Origin: Pseudomonas syringae
Lineage (GTDB): Bacteria; Pseudomonadota; Gammaproteobacteria; Pseudomonadales; Pseudomonadaceae
Assembly: GCF_021605415.1 (NCBI RefSeq)
Contig: NZ_WKEQ01000003.1
Span: forward strand, 62,001 to 126,000
DNA: 64,000 nt
Direction of reading: 5' to 3'
Made by a program: the position numbers and the translations under genes. Shown piece by piece: positions 28,801 through 36,842 of this stretch; position 1 is the first letter of the stretch; each line of letters starts with the position of its first letter. The notes beneath the pieces were generated by a model. The model saw only the letters and a list, made by a program, of their open reading frames with translations. It was not told the DNA's origin and made no database searches.

Positions 28801-31800
28801 AGCCGCACCTGATTGATGTAATCGCCAGTGGCTTGCTCGTAGAGGCTGTGGAACAACATGCCTTGCTGCATCGCCGACAGCGGATAAATATCAGCGATCT
28901 GTTGCGCCGGCAGCGGCAGGGAATCGAGTTGCGCCTGCGCCAGACCGGCCAGCGGGAAGTCCGAAGGCGTCAGGCCTTCAACGCCCGGCGTCAGGCAATG
29001 AGCGATCAACGCCGCCAGCTCCTCGGCGTATTCCTCGGCCAGACGCTCAATGACGGCGCTGTCAAAACGTTCCGAACTGAATGTCCAGCCGACGCGCAAT
29101 TCGCCGCCATACACCTGACCATTGAGGGTCAGCCAGTTGCCCAGCGGTGCATCCGGGCTCTGATCGAGACCGGCGTTTTCCGGTGCCGGCGCGAACAGCG
29201 CGCCGTCGTCGCCGGCAAAGCTGCCATCGAACTGGCCGAGGTAGTTGAAGGTGATGCGCGGTGTCGGCAGCGACCGCAGGCTTTGTTGCGCATCGGCAGA
29301 GCCCAGATACCGCAAGGCACCGAAGCCGATGCCTTTATTCGGGATGGCGCGCAGTTGCTCCTTGATCTGCTTGATCGAATCGCCGGGCAACGCAGCCGGG
29401 GTCAGGCGCACCGGGAACAGACTGGTGAACCAGCCGACGGTGCGGGTCAGGTCGACGTCGTCGAACAGCGCTTCGCGGCCATGGCCTTCGAGCTGGATCA
29501 GGGTCGATGCCTGGCCGCTCCAGCGTCCGATCACCCGCGCCAGTGCGGTCAGCAACAGATCGTTGACCTGAGTGCGATAAGCCGCTGGCGCTTCTTGAAG
29601 CAATTGTCGGGTCAGCTCTGTGCCCAGGCGCGTCTGCACCGTGTGCGCCAGACGATTGTGTTGGCCGGCGTCCTCGCGCATGCACGGCAGATCCGTGTCA
29701 ACGCCGCTCAGACAGGCTTGCCAATACGCCACTTCTGCCTGCAACGCCGGGCCGTTGGCGTAGCGCTGCAAATGCTCGCTCCAGTCCTTGAAGGCACTGG
29801 TTTTCGACGGCAGCTGCAATGGCTGATGGTCGAGCAATTGCTGATAAGCGTTTTGCAAATCCTCAAGCAAAATCCGCCACGACACACCGTCCACCGCCAG
29901 GTGATGGATCACCAGCAACAGGCGCTGGCTGCCGTCGGCCAGATGGGCCAGCACTGCACGCAGCAACGGGCCGCTTTGCAGGTCGAGGCTGCGCTGGGCG
30001 CGGTTGCCCAACGCCTCGAGCGCTGCGGCATCAGCGACGTTTTCACGCCACAATAACGCCTCAGAAACGTCCTCAGCGGCACGGTGGCCAGCCCGCCACT
30101 CACCCTCGTGTCGGGTGAAACTCAGGCGCAAGGCATCGTGATGAACCACCAGCGCACGCAGCACGTGTTCGACCTTCTCGGCGTCCAGCGCTTCGCGGGG
30201 TTTGAACAAAACCGACTGGTTCCAGTGATGACGCTCGGGGATTTCATCGTCGAAGAACTGCTGTTGAATCGGCAGCAACAACGCCGCGCCCGTCACCGCC
30301 TCTTGATCGACAGACGACTCGCGCTCGCCGATCTGCGCCACGAGGGCCAGACGCGCAATGGTCTGGTGCTGGAACAGATCTTTTGGATTGAGCTGAATGC
30401 CGGCCTGGCGCGCTCGGCTGACCACTTGAATCGAAATGATCGAGTCGCCGCCCAGCTCGAAGAAGTTGTCGTTGAGGCCCACTTGCGGCAGCTTCAACAC
30501 GTCTTGCCAGATCTCGGCCAGGCGTTGTTCCAGTTCACTTTGCGGCGCTTGATAAGCCAGTTGCGCCTGACTGGCGTCCGGGGACGGCAAGGCGTTGCGA
30601 TTGAGTTTGCCGTTGGCGGTCAACGGCAATTGATCCAGCAACAGCAGGTGCGCCGGCACCATGTGATCCGGCAGGCTGGCTTTGAGTCGGGCCCGAACCT
30701 CGTCGCGCCACTGGCCCTGTCTTTGCGCATCTGCGTCAAGCAATTGGGCATCGCTTGGCACCAGATACGCCACCAGTTGCTGACCGCTGAGGCCCGGTTG
30801 CGCCAGCACGACGGCCTGGCGAATCGTCGCTTGGTCGAGCAGTTGTGCTTCGATCTCACCCAGTTCGATACGGAAGCCGCGAATCTTCACTTGGTGGTCG
30901 ATGCGGCCGATGTATTCGATCACGCCGTCGGCGCGATAGCGCGCCAGATCGCCGGTGCGGTACAGACGACCGCCGTCGGCGCCGAACGGATCGGGAATGA
31001 AGCGCAGGGTTGTCAGGTCGGCACGGTTCAGATAACCGCGAGCCAGCCCCGCCCGGCCAACGTACAACTCACCGATGCAACCTTTCGCGACCGGGTTCAG
31101 ATCACCGTCGAGCAAGTACCACGACAGATCCGCGATCGGCTCGCCAATCGGGCTGCTGGCGTCGCGGTGCAGATCGGCCATCGACAACGGTCGGTAGGTG
31201 ACGTGCACGGTGGTTTCGGTGATGCCGTACATGTTGATCAGTTGCGGCGCCTGATCGCCAAAACGTTCGAACCAGGGTCGCAGGCTCTTGACCTCCAGCG
31301 CCTCGCCGCCGAACACCACGTAGCGCAGCGATCCTTGATCCGCCGCATGCTGCGCAGCGCACGCCACTTGCATCAATTGCTTGAACGCCGACGGCGTCTG
31401 GTTGAGCACGGTGATGCCTTCGCGGCAGAGCAACGCATGAAAATCTTCCGGCGAACGGCTCACCTCGTAAGACACCACCACCAGTTTGCCGCCGTACAGC
31501 AGCGCGCCGAAAATCTCCCAGACCGAGAAGTCGAAGGCGTAGGAATGGAACAGACTCCAGACATCCTGCGCGCCAAAGTCGAACCACGCGGCGGTGGCTT
31601 CGAACAGTCGCAATACGTTGCGATGGGCAAGTAACGTGCCCTTCGGCTGGCCGGTCGAACCCGAGGTGTAGATCACATAGGCCAGGTTGTCCGGGCTCAT
31701 GCTCACCTGCGGATTGCTCTCGCTGTAGCCTTCGAGGCCGTCGCGCTCCTGCTCGAGCATCAGGCTGCGCACCGAGTCCGGCACCGGCAACCGCCCGAGC

Positions 31801-34800
31801 AAATGGCTCTGGGTCAATAACAGGCCAATGCCGCTGTCGCCGATCATGTAGGCCAGACGGTCTTCGGGATACGTCGGGTCAAGTGGCACGTAAGCACCGC
31901 CCGCCTTAAGGATCGCCAGCAGGCCGACGAGCATGTCCAGGCTGCGCTCTACCGCGAGCCCGACGCGCACGTCCGGCGCTACGGCGCTGTCGATCAGCTT
32001 GTGGGCCAACTGGTTGGCGCGGGCATTCAGCTCGCCGTAACTCAGGGTCTGTTCGCCGAAGGTCACGGCAATCGCCTGTGGCGCGGCAGCGGCTTGAGCT
32101 TCGATCAATTCATGCAGGCACCGGTCGCCCATGAAATCGGCAACCGCCGGATTCCATTGCAACAAGGTGGCCTGGCGTTCGGCGGCACTTTGCACAGGCA
32201 ACTCGGCAATGCGTTGCCCGCAGTCGGCGACGATGCCGTGCAGCAGGTTCGTCCAGTGTTCGGTCAGACGCGCGATGGTCTCGGCGTCGAACAGGTCAGT
32301 GGCGTAAGTCAGTTCGGCCCAGACGTTATCCGTCGATTCAAAGGTGTCGAGGGTCAAGTCGAATTGCGCCGTATTGGCAGCCCAGTGCAATCCTTCGATG
32401 TCGATCTGCGGCAGGCGCGTCGCACCTTCGGCACGACGGGCCTGGCTCTGGTGGTTGTGCAGCACTTGAAACAGTGGGCTGTGGCTCAGGCTGCGCTCCG
32501 GTTGCAGCGCGTCGACCAATTGCTCGAACGGCAGATCTTGATGGGCCTGGGCGCCGAGCACGGTGTTTTTCACTTGCTGCAACAGGCTGCGGAAGGTCTG
32601 CTGGCTATCGAATTCGGCTTTGAGCACTTGGGTGTTGACGAAGAAACCGATCAGGCCTTCGGTCTCGACCCGATGACGGTTGGCCACCGGCACGCCGACG
32701 CGGATGTCGGTCTGCCCGCTGTAGCGATGCAACAGGGTCTGGAAGGACGCCAGCAACAGTGCGAACAACGTGACGTTTTCGCGTTGCGCGACCTGTTTGA
32801 GGCCGGCGGCCAGTTCAGCAGTGACCGGGATTTCCCGGCGCGCACCGCGATAGCTTTGTTCGGCCGGACGCGGACGATCCGTCGGCAATTCCAGCAACGG
32901 TTGATCGCCGTCACCCAGTTGCGCCGTCCAGTAACTCAACTGACGCTCGCGCTCACCGGCGTCCATCCACTGGCGCTGCCAGACGGCGTAGTCGGCGTAC
33001 TGCACCGGCAACGCCGGCAGTTGCACGGTCTGCCCCTGACTGAATGCGGCGTACAGCGCGATCAACTCATTGACCATCACGCTCATCGACCAGCCATCGG
33101 AGACGATGTGGTGCAAGGTGATAATCAGCGCATGGTCATCGGCGGCCAGACGCAGCAGTTTGATCCGCAGCAACGGGCCTTGCTGGAGGTCGAACAAGTG
33201 CAGGGTTTCTTCGGCGACCAGCGCTTGCAGCGCGCTCTCATCCAGATTTTCCGCGACTGTTTGCACCTGAATATCCAGCGCTGCCGTGGCCTGAATCACT
33301 TGCAGGGTCTGCCCGTTTTCCTCAATGAAGCATGTGCGCAGGGTTTCGTGCCGAGCGATCAAGGCGTCGAAGCTTTGCTGCAACGCCGACAGGTGCAGCT
33401 CACCGCGCAAGCGCAAGGCCGCCGGCACGTGGTAAGCGGTGCTGAGGGGATCAAGTTGCCAGAGGAACCACTGACGTTCCTGGGCGTAGGACAGCGCCAG
33501 CGGTTGCGAACGCGGCAACGACACAATCGACGGTTCCCGCTGCGCCTGTTCGACACCAAGGGCCGCGACGAAATCTTCCAGAGTGCTGTGCTCGAACAGC
33601 GTGCGCAGCGGCACTTGCACGTTCAGCGCCTGACGCACTCGCGAGACGACCTGCGTCACCAGCAACGAGTGGCCGCCCAGTTCGAAGAAATTGTCGCCCA
33701 GGCCGACTTGCTCAAGTTTGAGCACCCGCTGCCAGATCCCGGCGACGGTGTGCTGCGTGGCGGTCTGCGGGGCAACATAAGCTGACTGCAACAGGCTGGC
33801 GTCGGGGGCCGGCAAGGCTTTGCGATCGACTTTGCCGTTCGGTGTCAGCGGCAGTTGCGCAAGGAACAACAGGTGCGCCGGCACCATGTATTCCGGCAGT
33901 TCAGCCTTGAGGCGGGCCTTGAGTTCGGCGCGCAGTGCGGCTTCGCCCTCGGCATCCGGCACCTCGCCGCTGGCGGCTACGACGTAGCCGACCAGTTGCG
34001 CGCCGGTGGGGCCGTCCTGCGCGACGACCACCGTTTCGCGAACGCTGTCGAGTGCGAGCAAACGTGCTTCGATTTCGCCGAGTTCGATACGGAAACCGCG
34101 GATTTTCACCTGATGGTCGATCCGCCCGATGTACTCGATCACACCCTCGGCGCGATAACGGGTCAGGTCGCCGGTGCGGTACAGGCGGTTGCCGGTACTG
34201 GAAAACGGATCGGGTACAAAGCGTTCGGCGGTCAATGCCGGACGCTGAAAATAGCCACGAGCGAGGCCTTCACCACCGATGAGCAATTCCCCCGGTGCGC
34301 CGGGCGGATTGAGCTCAAGGTCGCTGCCCAGAATGTACAACGCTGTGTTGTCGATGGGCGTGCCGAGGAATGGCTGGCTGTTTTCGATGCTGAGCGCATG
34401 TTGCGCCGACCAGATCGTGGTCTCGGTCGGGCCATAGAGGTTCCAGACGTTCGGCGACAGCGCGAGCATGCGCCGCGCCAGTTCATGCGAGAGCGCTTCG
34501 CCGCCGCAGAGGAACGTGCGCCCGGTCAGGATCGAGGCGAATTCATTGTCGAGCAGCATGCGCCAGGTCGACGGCGTGGCTTGCAGAATGCTCACGGCGT
34601 GGCGCTCGATCAGTTCGAGCACCGCTTGCGGATCCTGATGCACGTCTTTGCCGGTCAGCACCACACAGGCGCCGGCCAGCAGCGGGGCATAAATTTCCAG
34701 GCCGAAAATATCGAAGGAGAACGTGGTCAACGACAGCATGCGGTCGTGGGCGGCCATACCCGGCTGCTCGACCATGCTCGCGACAAAGTTGCTCAGGGCC

Positions 34801-36842
34801 GCGTGGCGCACCATTACGCCTTTCGGCTTGCCGGTGGAGCCGGAGGTATAAATCGTATAGGCCAGATGCTCGCCATCGACGGCGACGTCCGGCGCACGCT
34901 GCGGGTAGGCCGCGAGCGATCCGTCAGGCTGGTCCAGCAACACGGTCTTGAGCCCCGCCGGGATCGGCAGTTGTGCTTGCAAATGGCGCTGAGTCAGCAG
35001 CCATTCGATGCCGCTGTCCTCGATCATGTACGCCAGTCGATCCTGCGGGTACGCCGGATCCAGCGGTACGTAAGCGCCGCCGGCCTTGAGGATCGCCAGC
35101 AGGCCGATGATCATCTGCGCGCTGCGTTCGACGGCAATGCCGACCAGCCGATCCGGGCCGACGCCGGACGCGATCAGTGCATGCGCCAGTTGATTGGCCC
35201 GGGCATCCAGTTCGCCGTAGGTCAGCACGTCGTCGTCAATGATCAGCGCGGTCGCATCGGGCGTGTGCAGCGCTTGCGCTGCAATGCGCTGATGCACACC
35301 CGGCGCCGCAGCGCCGTGATCCCCCGCGCGCGACCAGTCTTGCAGCATCAACCGCTGTTCACTGGATTCAAGCAACGGCAGTTCACCGATGCGCCGGGTC
35401 GGCGCGCTGACGATGCCTTGCAGCAGGTTCAGCCAGTGACGGGCCAGACGCTCGACGGTTTGCGCTCTGAACAAGTCGGTGGCGTAGGTCAGTTCGGCGG
35501 CAACGCCTGTGCCCGATTCATAGGTGCCGAGGGTCAGGTCGAACTGCGCGGTACGCCCTTCCCACGCGACATCTTCGACGCTCAGTTGCGGCAACTGCAC
35601 CTGGCGTTGACGCTGAGCCTGATCGTTCAGCGCCTGATGGTTGTACATCACCTGGAACACCGGACTGTGGCTCAGGCTGCGCTCCGGTTGCAGGGCTTCG
35701 ATCAATTGTTCGAACGGCAAATCCTGATGTGCCTGGGCGGCCATCGCCGAGTGCTTGACCTGCGCCAGCAAATCGGTGAACGGCAGTTGCCCGTGCACCT
35801 CAGCGCTCAGCACCTGGGTGTTGACGAAGAAGCCGATCAAGCCTTCGGTTTCCACACGATTGCGGTTGGCCGTCGGCACGCCGACGCGAATCTGCGGCTG
35901 GCCGCTGTAGCGATGCAGCAAGGCCTGGAACGACGCCAGTAACACCATGAACAGGCTCGCGCCTTGTTGTTGCGCAAGCTGCTTGAGCGCCTCGCCGAGC
36001 GCCGCCGGAAAATCGAGTTGCAGTCGGGCACCGCGCAGGCTTTGCACCGCCGGGCGCGGATAATCGATCGGCAACTCGAGCACCGGTTGCTCGCCGCCCA
36101 GAGTCTTGACCCAGTAGGCCAGTTGCCGCTCACGCTCGCCGGCCTCCAGCCAGTGACGCTGCCAGATCGCGTAGTCGGCGTATTGCACCTCCAGCGCTGG
36201 CAGATTCAAGGGCTGACCGCCAGTGTCAGCGGCGTAATGCTGGATCAGCTCGCCGACCAGCACGTTGATCGACCAGCCATCGGAGATGATGTGGTGTTGG
36301 ATCAGCGCCAGCACATGATCGTCTTCGCCGATTTTGAGCAACGACACTCGCAACAACGGGCCCTGTTGCAGATCGAACGGGCGCGCGGTTTCGCTTTCGA
36401 CGAAGGCCTTGATCGCCGCTTGCGCACCGGCGTCATCCAGGTCTGCCGCCAGTGTTTCGAAGCCGATGTTCAACGGCATCTGCGGATGGATCACTTGGCA
36501 CATTTGCTCGCCCTGCGCGACGAACGTGGTGCGCAAACTGTCGTGGCGAGCGACCACGGCATTGAAGCTGCGCTCCAGCGCCGCGATGTCCAACCGGCCC
36601 TTGAGGCGCAAGGCGCTGGGGATGTGATAAGCGCTGCTGTGCGGATCCATTTCCCACAGGAACAGCTGCCGCTCCTGGGCGTAAGACAGCGGGATTGCCT
36701 CGAAGCCGCTGCGCGTTTGCGGAATCGGCAGATGAGCCGGCGAGACGCCCTCTTCGAGCATCTTTTCCAGGTACAGCTTGCGTTTGTCCAGCGGCAGAGT
36801 GATAAAGCGCTTGGCAATCCTCAAAGCAACACTCTTGTCCAT
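21831..36842 (-). CDS. pvdD: PvdD-like terminal pyoverdine NRPS (4 modules + TE)
   Basis: A 5003-residue synthetase reading C-A-T / C-A-T-E / C-A-T / C-A-T-TE. Approximate residues: C1 50-480, A1 510-1010, T1 1020-1090; C2 1110-1540, A2 1570-2080, T2 2100-2170, E 2190-2620; C3 2660-3090, A3 3120-3600, T3 3640-3700; C4 3720-4150, A4 4180-4650, T4 4660-4720, TE 4750-5000. The adenylation codes read by eye are DILQLGLIW (Gly), DFWNVGMVH (Thr), DLWNNALTY (Ala) and DGEAYFGVT (proposed OH-Orn). The TE nucleophile is Ser4818 in GWSLGG. The ATG overlaps the stop of the upstream NRPS (TGATG), which gives tight coupling. T3 is of the epimerase-associated type (LGGDS) but no E domain follows. The gene may correspond to PvdJ+PvdD of other strains. 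Confidence 0.9.
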   Translation of the reverse strand: MDKSVALRIAKRFITLPLDKRKLYLEKMLEEGVSPAHLPIPQTRSGFEAIPLSYAQERQLFLWEMDPHSSAYHIPSALRLKGRLDIAALERSFNAVVARHDSLRTTFVAQGEQMCQVIHPQMPLNIGFETLAADLDDAGAQAAIKAFVESETARPFDLQQGPLLRVSLLKIGEDDHVLALIQHHIISDGWSINVLVGELIQHYAADTGGQPLNLPALEVQYADYAIWQRHWLEAGERERQLAYWVKTLGGEQPVLELPIDYPRPAVQSLRGARLQLDFPAALGEALKQLAQQQGASLFMVLLASFQALLHRYSGQPQIRVGVPTANRNRVETEGLIGFFVNTQVLSAEVHGQLPFTDLLAQVKHSAMAAQAHQDLPFEQLIEALQPERSLSHSPVFQVMYNHQALNDQAQRQRQVQLPQLSVEDVAWEGRTAQFDLTLGTYESGTGVAAELTYATDLFRAQTVERLARHWLNLLQGIVSAPTRRIGELPLLESSEQRLMLQDWSRAGDHGAAAPGVHQRIAAQALHTPDATALIIDDDVLTYGELDARANQLAHALIASGVGPDRLVGIAVERSAQMIIGLLAILKAGGAYVPLDPAYPQDRLAYMIEDSGIEWLLTQRHLQAQLPIPAGLKTVLLDQPDGSLAAYPQRAPDVAVDGEHLAYTIYTSGSTGKPKGVMVRHAALSNFVASMVEQPGMAAHDRMLSLTTFSFDIFGLEIYAPLLAGACVVLTGKDVHQDPQAVLELIERHAVSILQATPSTWRMLLDNEFASILTGRTFLCGGEALSHELARRMLALSPNVWNLYGPTETTIWSAQHALSIENSQPFLGTPIDNTALYILGSDLELNPPGAPGELLIGGEGLARGYFQRPALTAERFVPDPFSSTGNRLYRTGDLTRYRAEGVIEYIGRIDHQVKIRGFRIELGEIEARLLALDSVRETVVVAQDGPTGAQLVGYVVAASGEVPDAEGEAALRAELKARLKAELPEYMVPAHLLFLAQLPLTPNGKVDRKALPAPDASLLQSAYVAPQTATQHTVAGIWQRVLKLEQVGLGDNFFELGGHSLLVTQVVSRVRQALNVQVPLRTLFEHSTLEDFVAALGVEQAQREPSIVSLPRSQPLALSYAQERQWFLWQLDPLSTAYHVPAALRLRGELHLSALQQSFDALIARHETLRTCFIEENGQTLQVIQATAALDIQVQTVAENLDESALQALVAEETLHLFDLQQGPLLRIKLLRLAADDHALIITLHHIVSDGWSMSVMVNELIALYAAFSQGQTVQLPALPVQYADYAVWQRQWMDAGERERQLSYWTAQLGDGDQPLLELPTDRPRPAEQSYRGARREIPVTAELAAGLKQVAQRENVTLFALLLASFQTLLHRYSGQTDIRVGVPVANRHRVETEGLIGFFVNTQVLKAEFDSQQTFRSLLQQVKNTVLGAQAHQDLPFEQLVDALQPERSLSHSPLFQVLHNHQSQARRAEGATRLPQIDIEGLHWAANTAQFDLTLDTFESTDNVWAELTYATDLFDAETIARLTEHWTNLLHGIVADCGQRIAELPVQSAAERQATLLQWNPAVADFMGDRCLHELIEAQAAAAPQAIAVTFGEQTLSYGELNARANQLAHKLIDSAVAPDVRVGLAVERSLDMLVGLLAILKAGGAYVPLDPTYPEDRLAYMIGDSGIGLLLTQSHLLGRLPVPDSVRSLMLEQERDGLEGYSESNPQVSMSPDNLAYVIYTSGSTGQPKGTLLAHRNVLRLFEATAAWFDFGAQDVWSLFHSYAFDFSVWEIFGALLYGGKLVVVSYEVSRSPEDFHALLCREGITVLNQTPSAFKQLMQVACAAQHAADQGSLRYVVFGGEALEVKSLRPWFERFGDQAPQLINMYGITETTVHVTYRPLSMADLHRDASSPIGEPIADLSWYLLDGDLNPVAKGCIGELYVGRAGLARGYLNRADLTTLRFIPDPFGADGGRLYRTGDLARYRADGVIEYIGRIDHQVKIRGFRIELGEIEAQLLDQATIRQAVVLAQPGLSGQQLVAYLVPSDAQLLDADAQRQGQWRDEVRARLKASLPDHMVPAHLLLLDQLPLTANGKLNRNALPSPDASQAQLAYQAPQSELEQRLAEIWQDVLKLPQVGLNDNFFELGGDSIISIQVVSRARQAGIQLNPKDLFQHQTIARLALVAQIGERESSVDQEAVTGAALLLPIQQQFFDDEIPERHHWNQSVLFKPREALDAEKVEHVLRALVVHHDALRLSFTRHEGEWRAGHRAAEDVSEALLWRENVADAAALEALGNRAQRSLDLQSGPLLRAVLAHLADGSQRLLLVIHHLAVDGVSWRILLEDLQNAYQQLLDHQPLQLPSKTSAFKDWSEHLQRYANGPALQAEVAYWQACLSGVDTDLPCMREDAGQHNRLAHTVQTRLGTELTRQLLQEAPAAYRTQVNDLLLTALARVIGRWSGQASTLIQLEGHGREALFDDVDLTRTVGWFTSLFPVRLTPAALPGDSIKQIKEQLRAIPNKGIGFGALRYLGSADAQQSLRSLPTPRITFNYLGQFDGSFAGDDGALFAPAPENAGLDQSPDAPLGNWLTLNGQVYGGELRVGWTFSSERFDSAVIERLAEEYAEELAALIAHCLTPGVEGLTPSDFPLAGLAQAQLDSLPLPAQQIADIYPLSAMQQGMLFHSLYEQATGDYINQVRLDVEGLDPQRFQQAWQAAVDNHDILRTSFVWQGNVERPVQVVHKQLDMPFSVLDWRGHNDTQAALDALASREQAQGFDLARGPLLRMVVVRLDDQRCHLIYTNHHILMDGWSNSQLLGEVLQRYSGAVVQALAGRYRDYIEWLQRQDAQASEQYWLTQLADLPAPTRLAQAVQGQRGDESREGHGEHYCSLSAGQTRQLGEFARQQKVTLNTVIQAAWLLLLQRLTGQQTVAFGATVAGRPTELKGVEQQIGLFINTLPVIATPRSEHSVGQWLQSVQAQNVTLREHEHTPLFDIQRWAGQTGEALFDNILVFENYPVSQALEEGAPQDLRFGEIGNHEQTNYPLTLLVHLGSELSMHFSYQCDSFTANSVAQLGVQVQRLLSQMVESGERALGELSLIEAPLSPAGERFVTDQCIHQAIARQVAETPEALAVTFADTQLTYAELDAQANRVAHRLIALGVGAEVRVGVAMQRSEQLLIALLAVFKAGGAYVPLDPDYPADRVAYMLKDSRAQVLLTEQAVAASLTLEPDTQVVLMDEAAKWLGDYPATAPQTSVTPDNLAYVIYTSGSTGLPKGVAIAHRNVMALIDWSARVYSRDDICGVLASTSVCFDLSVWELFVTLANGGSLIIARNALELPLLPARDQVRLINTVPSAIAGLQRAGQIPPSVRIINLAGEPLKQPLVDALYQQATVEHVYDLYGPSEDTTYSTWTRRTAGGQARIGRALDFTASHLLDADLHAAPQGVCAELYLSGAGITRGYLARPGLTAEKFVPDPLATHGERMYRTGDLIRQRDGAELEYMGRIDHQVKIRGLRIELGEIEARLLKHAAVREAVVVAAEVLGTQQLVAYLVPTQASTLTDTAGLHDELSTWLAMTLPDYMVPTHRVWLAQMPLSPNGKLDRKRLPVVELTASQQHVEPVNETEQALVAIWKDVLGLERISTTDSFFALGGDSIVSIQVVSRARQQGLELSPKDLFQQPTIQLLALRVQAGGSSSAPVTALADMPLHGLNEAQVAALPLPEGQLDGLYRLSPMQQGMLFLGLNSPQADLYINQLSVPVQGLEPMRLKDAWETVSRRHDILRTGFLWQDLAEPLQFVLADPPLPISVLDWRDRDCSAQALQALADSERAKGFDLDCPPLQRLTLVRVSDDSHQLIWTYHHILIDGWSSSQLIGEVLNQYSGKVLAEAVPYRRYINWLQQQDANASEGFWRQHLASLDEPTYLADAIARTGDGRGHEALYSRLGEQRTEQLKAFAQSQQITLNTLVQGAWLMLLSRYSGQRCVAFGATVAGRPGSLPASESILGLFINTLPVIKDVPAEQPVGQWLRELQDFNLEMREREYTPLTDVQRWGGRAGQSLFDSIIVFENHPIDQTLREWRDDSLTFGEINNAGLTNFPMDLMVTLEEGLVIEYMFLREHFDRATVEGIRSNMEGLLVALAQDAAQPLGRIGLPTGQVAKTALIAESSNTPPVHQRIAHWAAQHADAIAVIFNGEAFSYGLIDARANRLAHALIAEGVGPEVRVGVALPRSENMIVALLAVLKAGGAYVPLDATYPRERLSYLMRDSGIALLLSDSSLEQVMPAQNNLHVLALDQLDLSALPTTAPPVSVQSGNLAYVIYTSGSTGLPKGVGVAHGPLAMHCQAIGERYEMSAADCELHFMSFAFDGAHERWLTTLTHGTRLLLRDDSLWTAEQTYLAMHEHGVTVAAFPPVYLQQLAEHAEQHGNPPAVRIYCFGGDAVPVASFELAKRALKPQYIINGYGPTETVVTPLIWKAGAADQCGAAYAPIGRVVGERSGYVLDHDLNPLPVGMAGELYLGGALARGYLGRASGTAERFVANPFSSDGSRLYRTGDLVRQREDGTVDYLGRIDHQVKIRGFRIELGEIEARLKQQTGVRDAAVVAREGASGKQLIGYVLANADAAQEGLCERLRAQLKASLPDYMVPAHLMLLERMPLTPNGKLDRKALPDPEAQPREVYAAPVTELEQALAKIWREVLKVERVGITDNFFELGGDSILSLQVVARSRALKAQGLSLKLRDLMQKPSIGELVASVQGGVQKTSGLLAMNAEVKGVAPLFCIHAGFGTVFDYEPLARRLSGQRQVLAIQSRMLLDPAFNATSLQSMASDYVAQIREKQPHGPYRLLGWSLGGTLAMLMAAQLERAGEQVKFVGLVDSFVPSADVDAGAVDDWQTDLRDFLKVTLPDAAQGLRIDGDETPQNLRALFAAAMQAERGASTYVALGADELAHVFSVARRLKQLSLKLDRCAPLTVAPVCWWTLGREAEAAQLAAQLELPGMGGEWLDCGHFQIPRDETFLSEAEEMLGEIVEPVALS
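25850..28979 (-). other. pvdD module 3: C-A(Ala)-T, epimerase absent
   Basis: Approximate limits. The condensation domain is of the D-acceptor type (YPLSAMQQGMLFHSL; HHILMDGWS). The code D-L-W-N-N-A-L-T-Y is close to the Ala code DLFNNALTY. The carrier is FFALGGDS, the type normally followed by an epimerase, but the sequence goes straight into the next condensation domain. Confidence 0.7.
28980..33559 (-). other. pvdD module 2: C-A(Thr)-T-E, giving D-allo-Thr
   Basis: Approximate limits. The code D-F-W-N-V-G-M-V-H (FDFSVWE; VLNQTPS; YVVFGGEA; NMYGITETTVH) is one substitution from the known Thr code. The carrier has LGGDS and a full epimerase domain follows (HHLAVDGVSWR), so L-Thr should become D-allo-Thr. 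Confidence 0.85.
33560..36842 (-). other. pvdD module 1: C-A(Gly)-T
   Basis: Approximate module limits. The condensation domain is of the L-acceptor kind (LSYAQERQLFLWEMD; HHIISDGWS). The code D-I-L-Q-L-G-L-I-W (FDIFGLE; SILQATPS; FLCGGEA; NLYGPTETTIW) equals the canonical Gly code. The carrier has LGGHS and no epimerase follows. Confidence 0.85.
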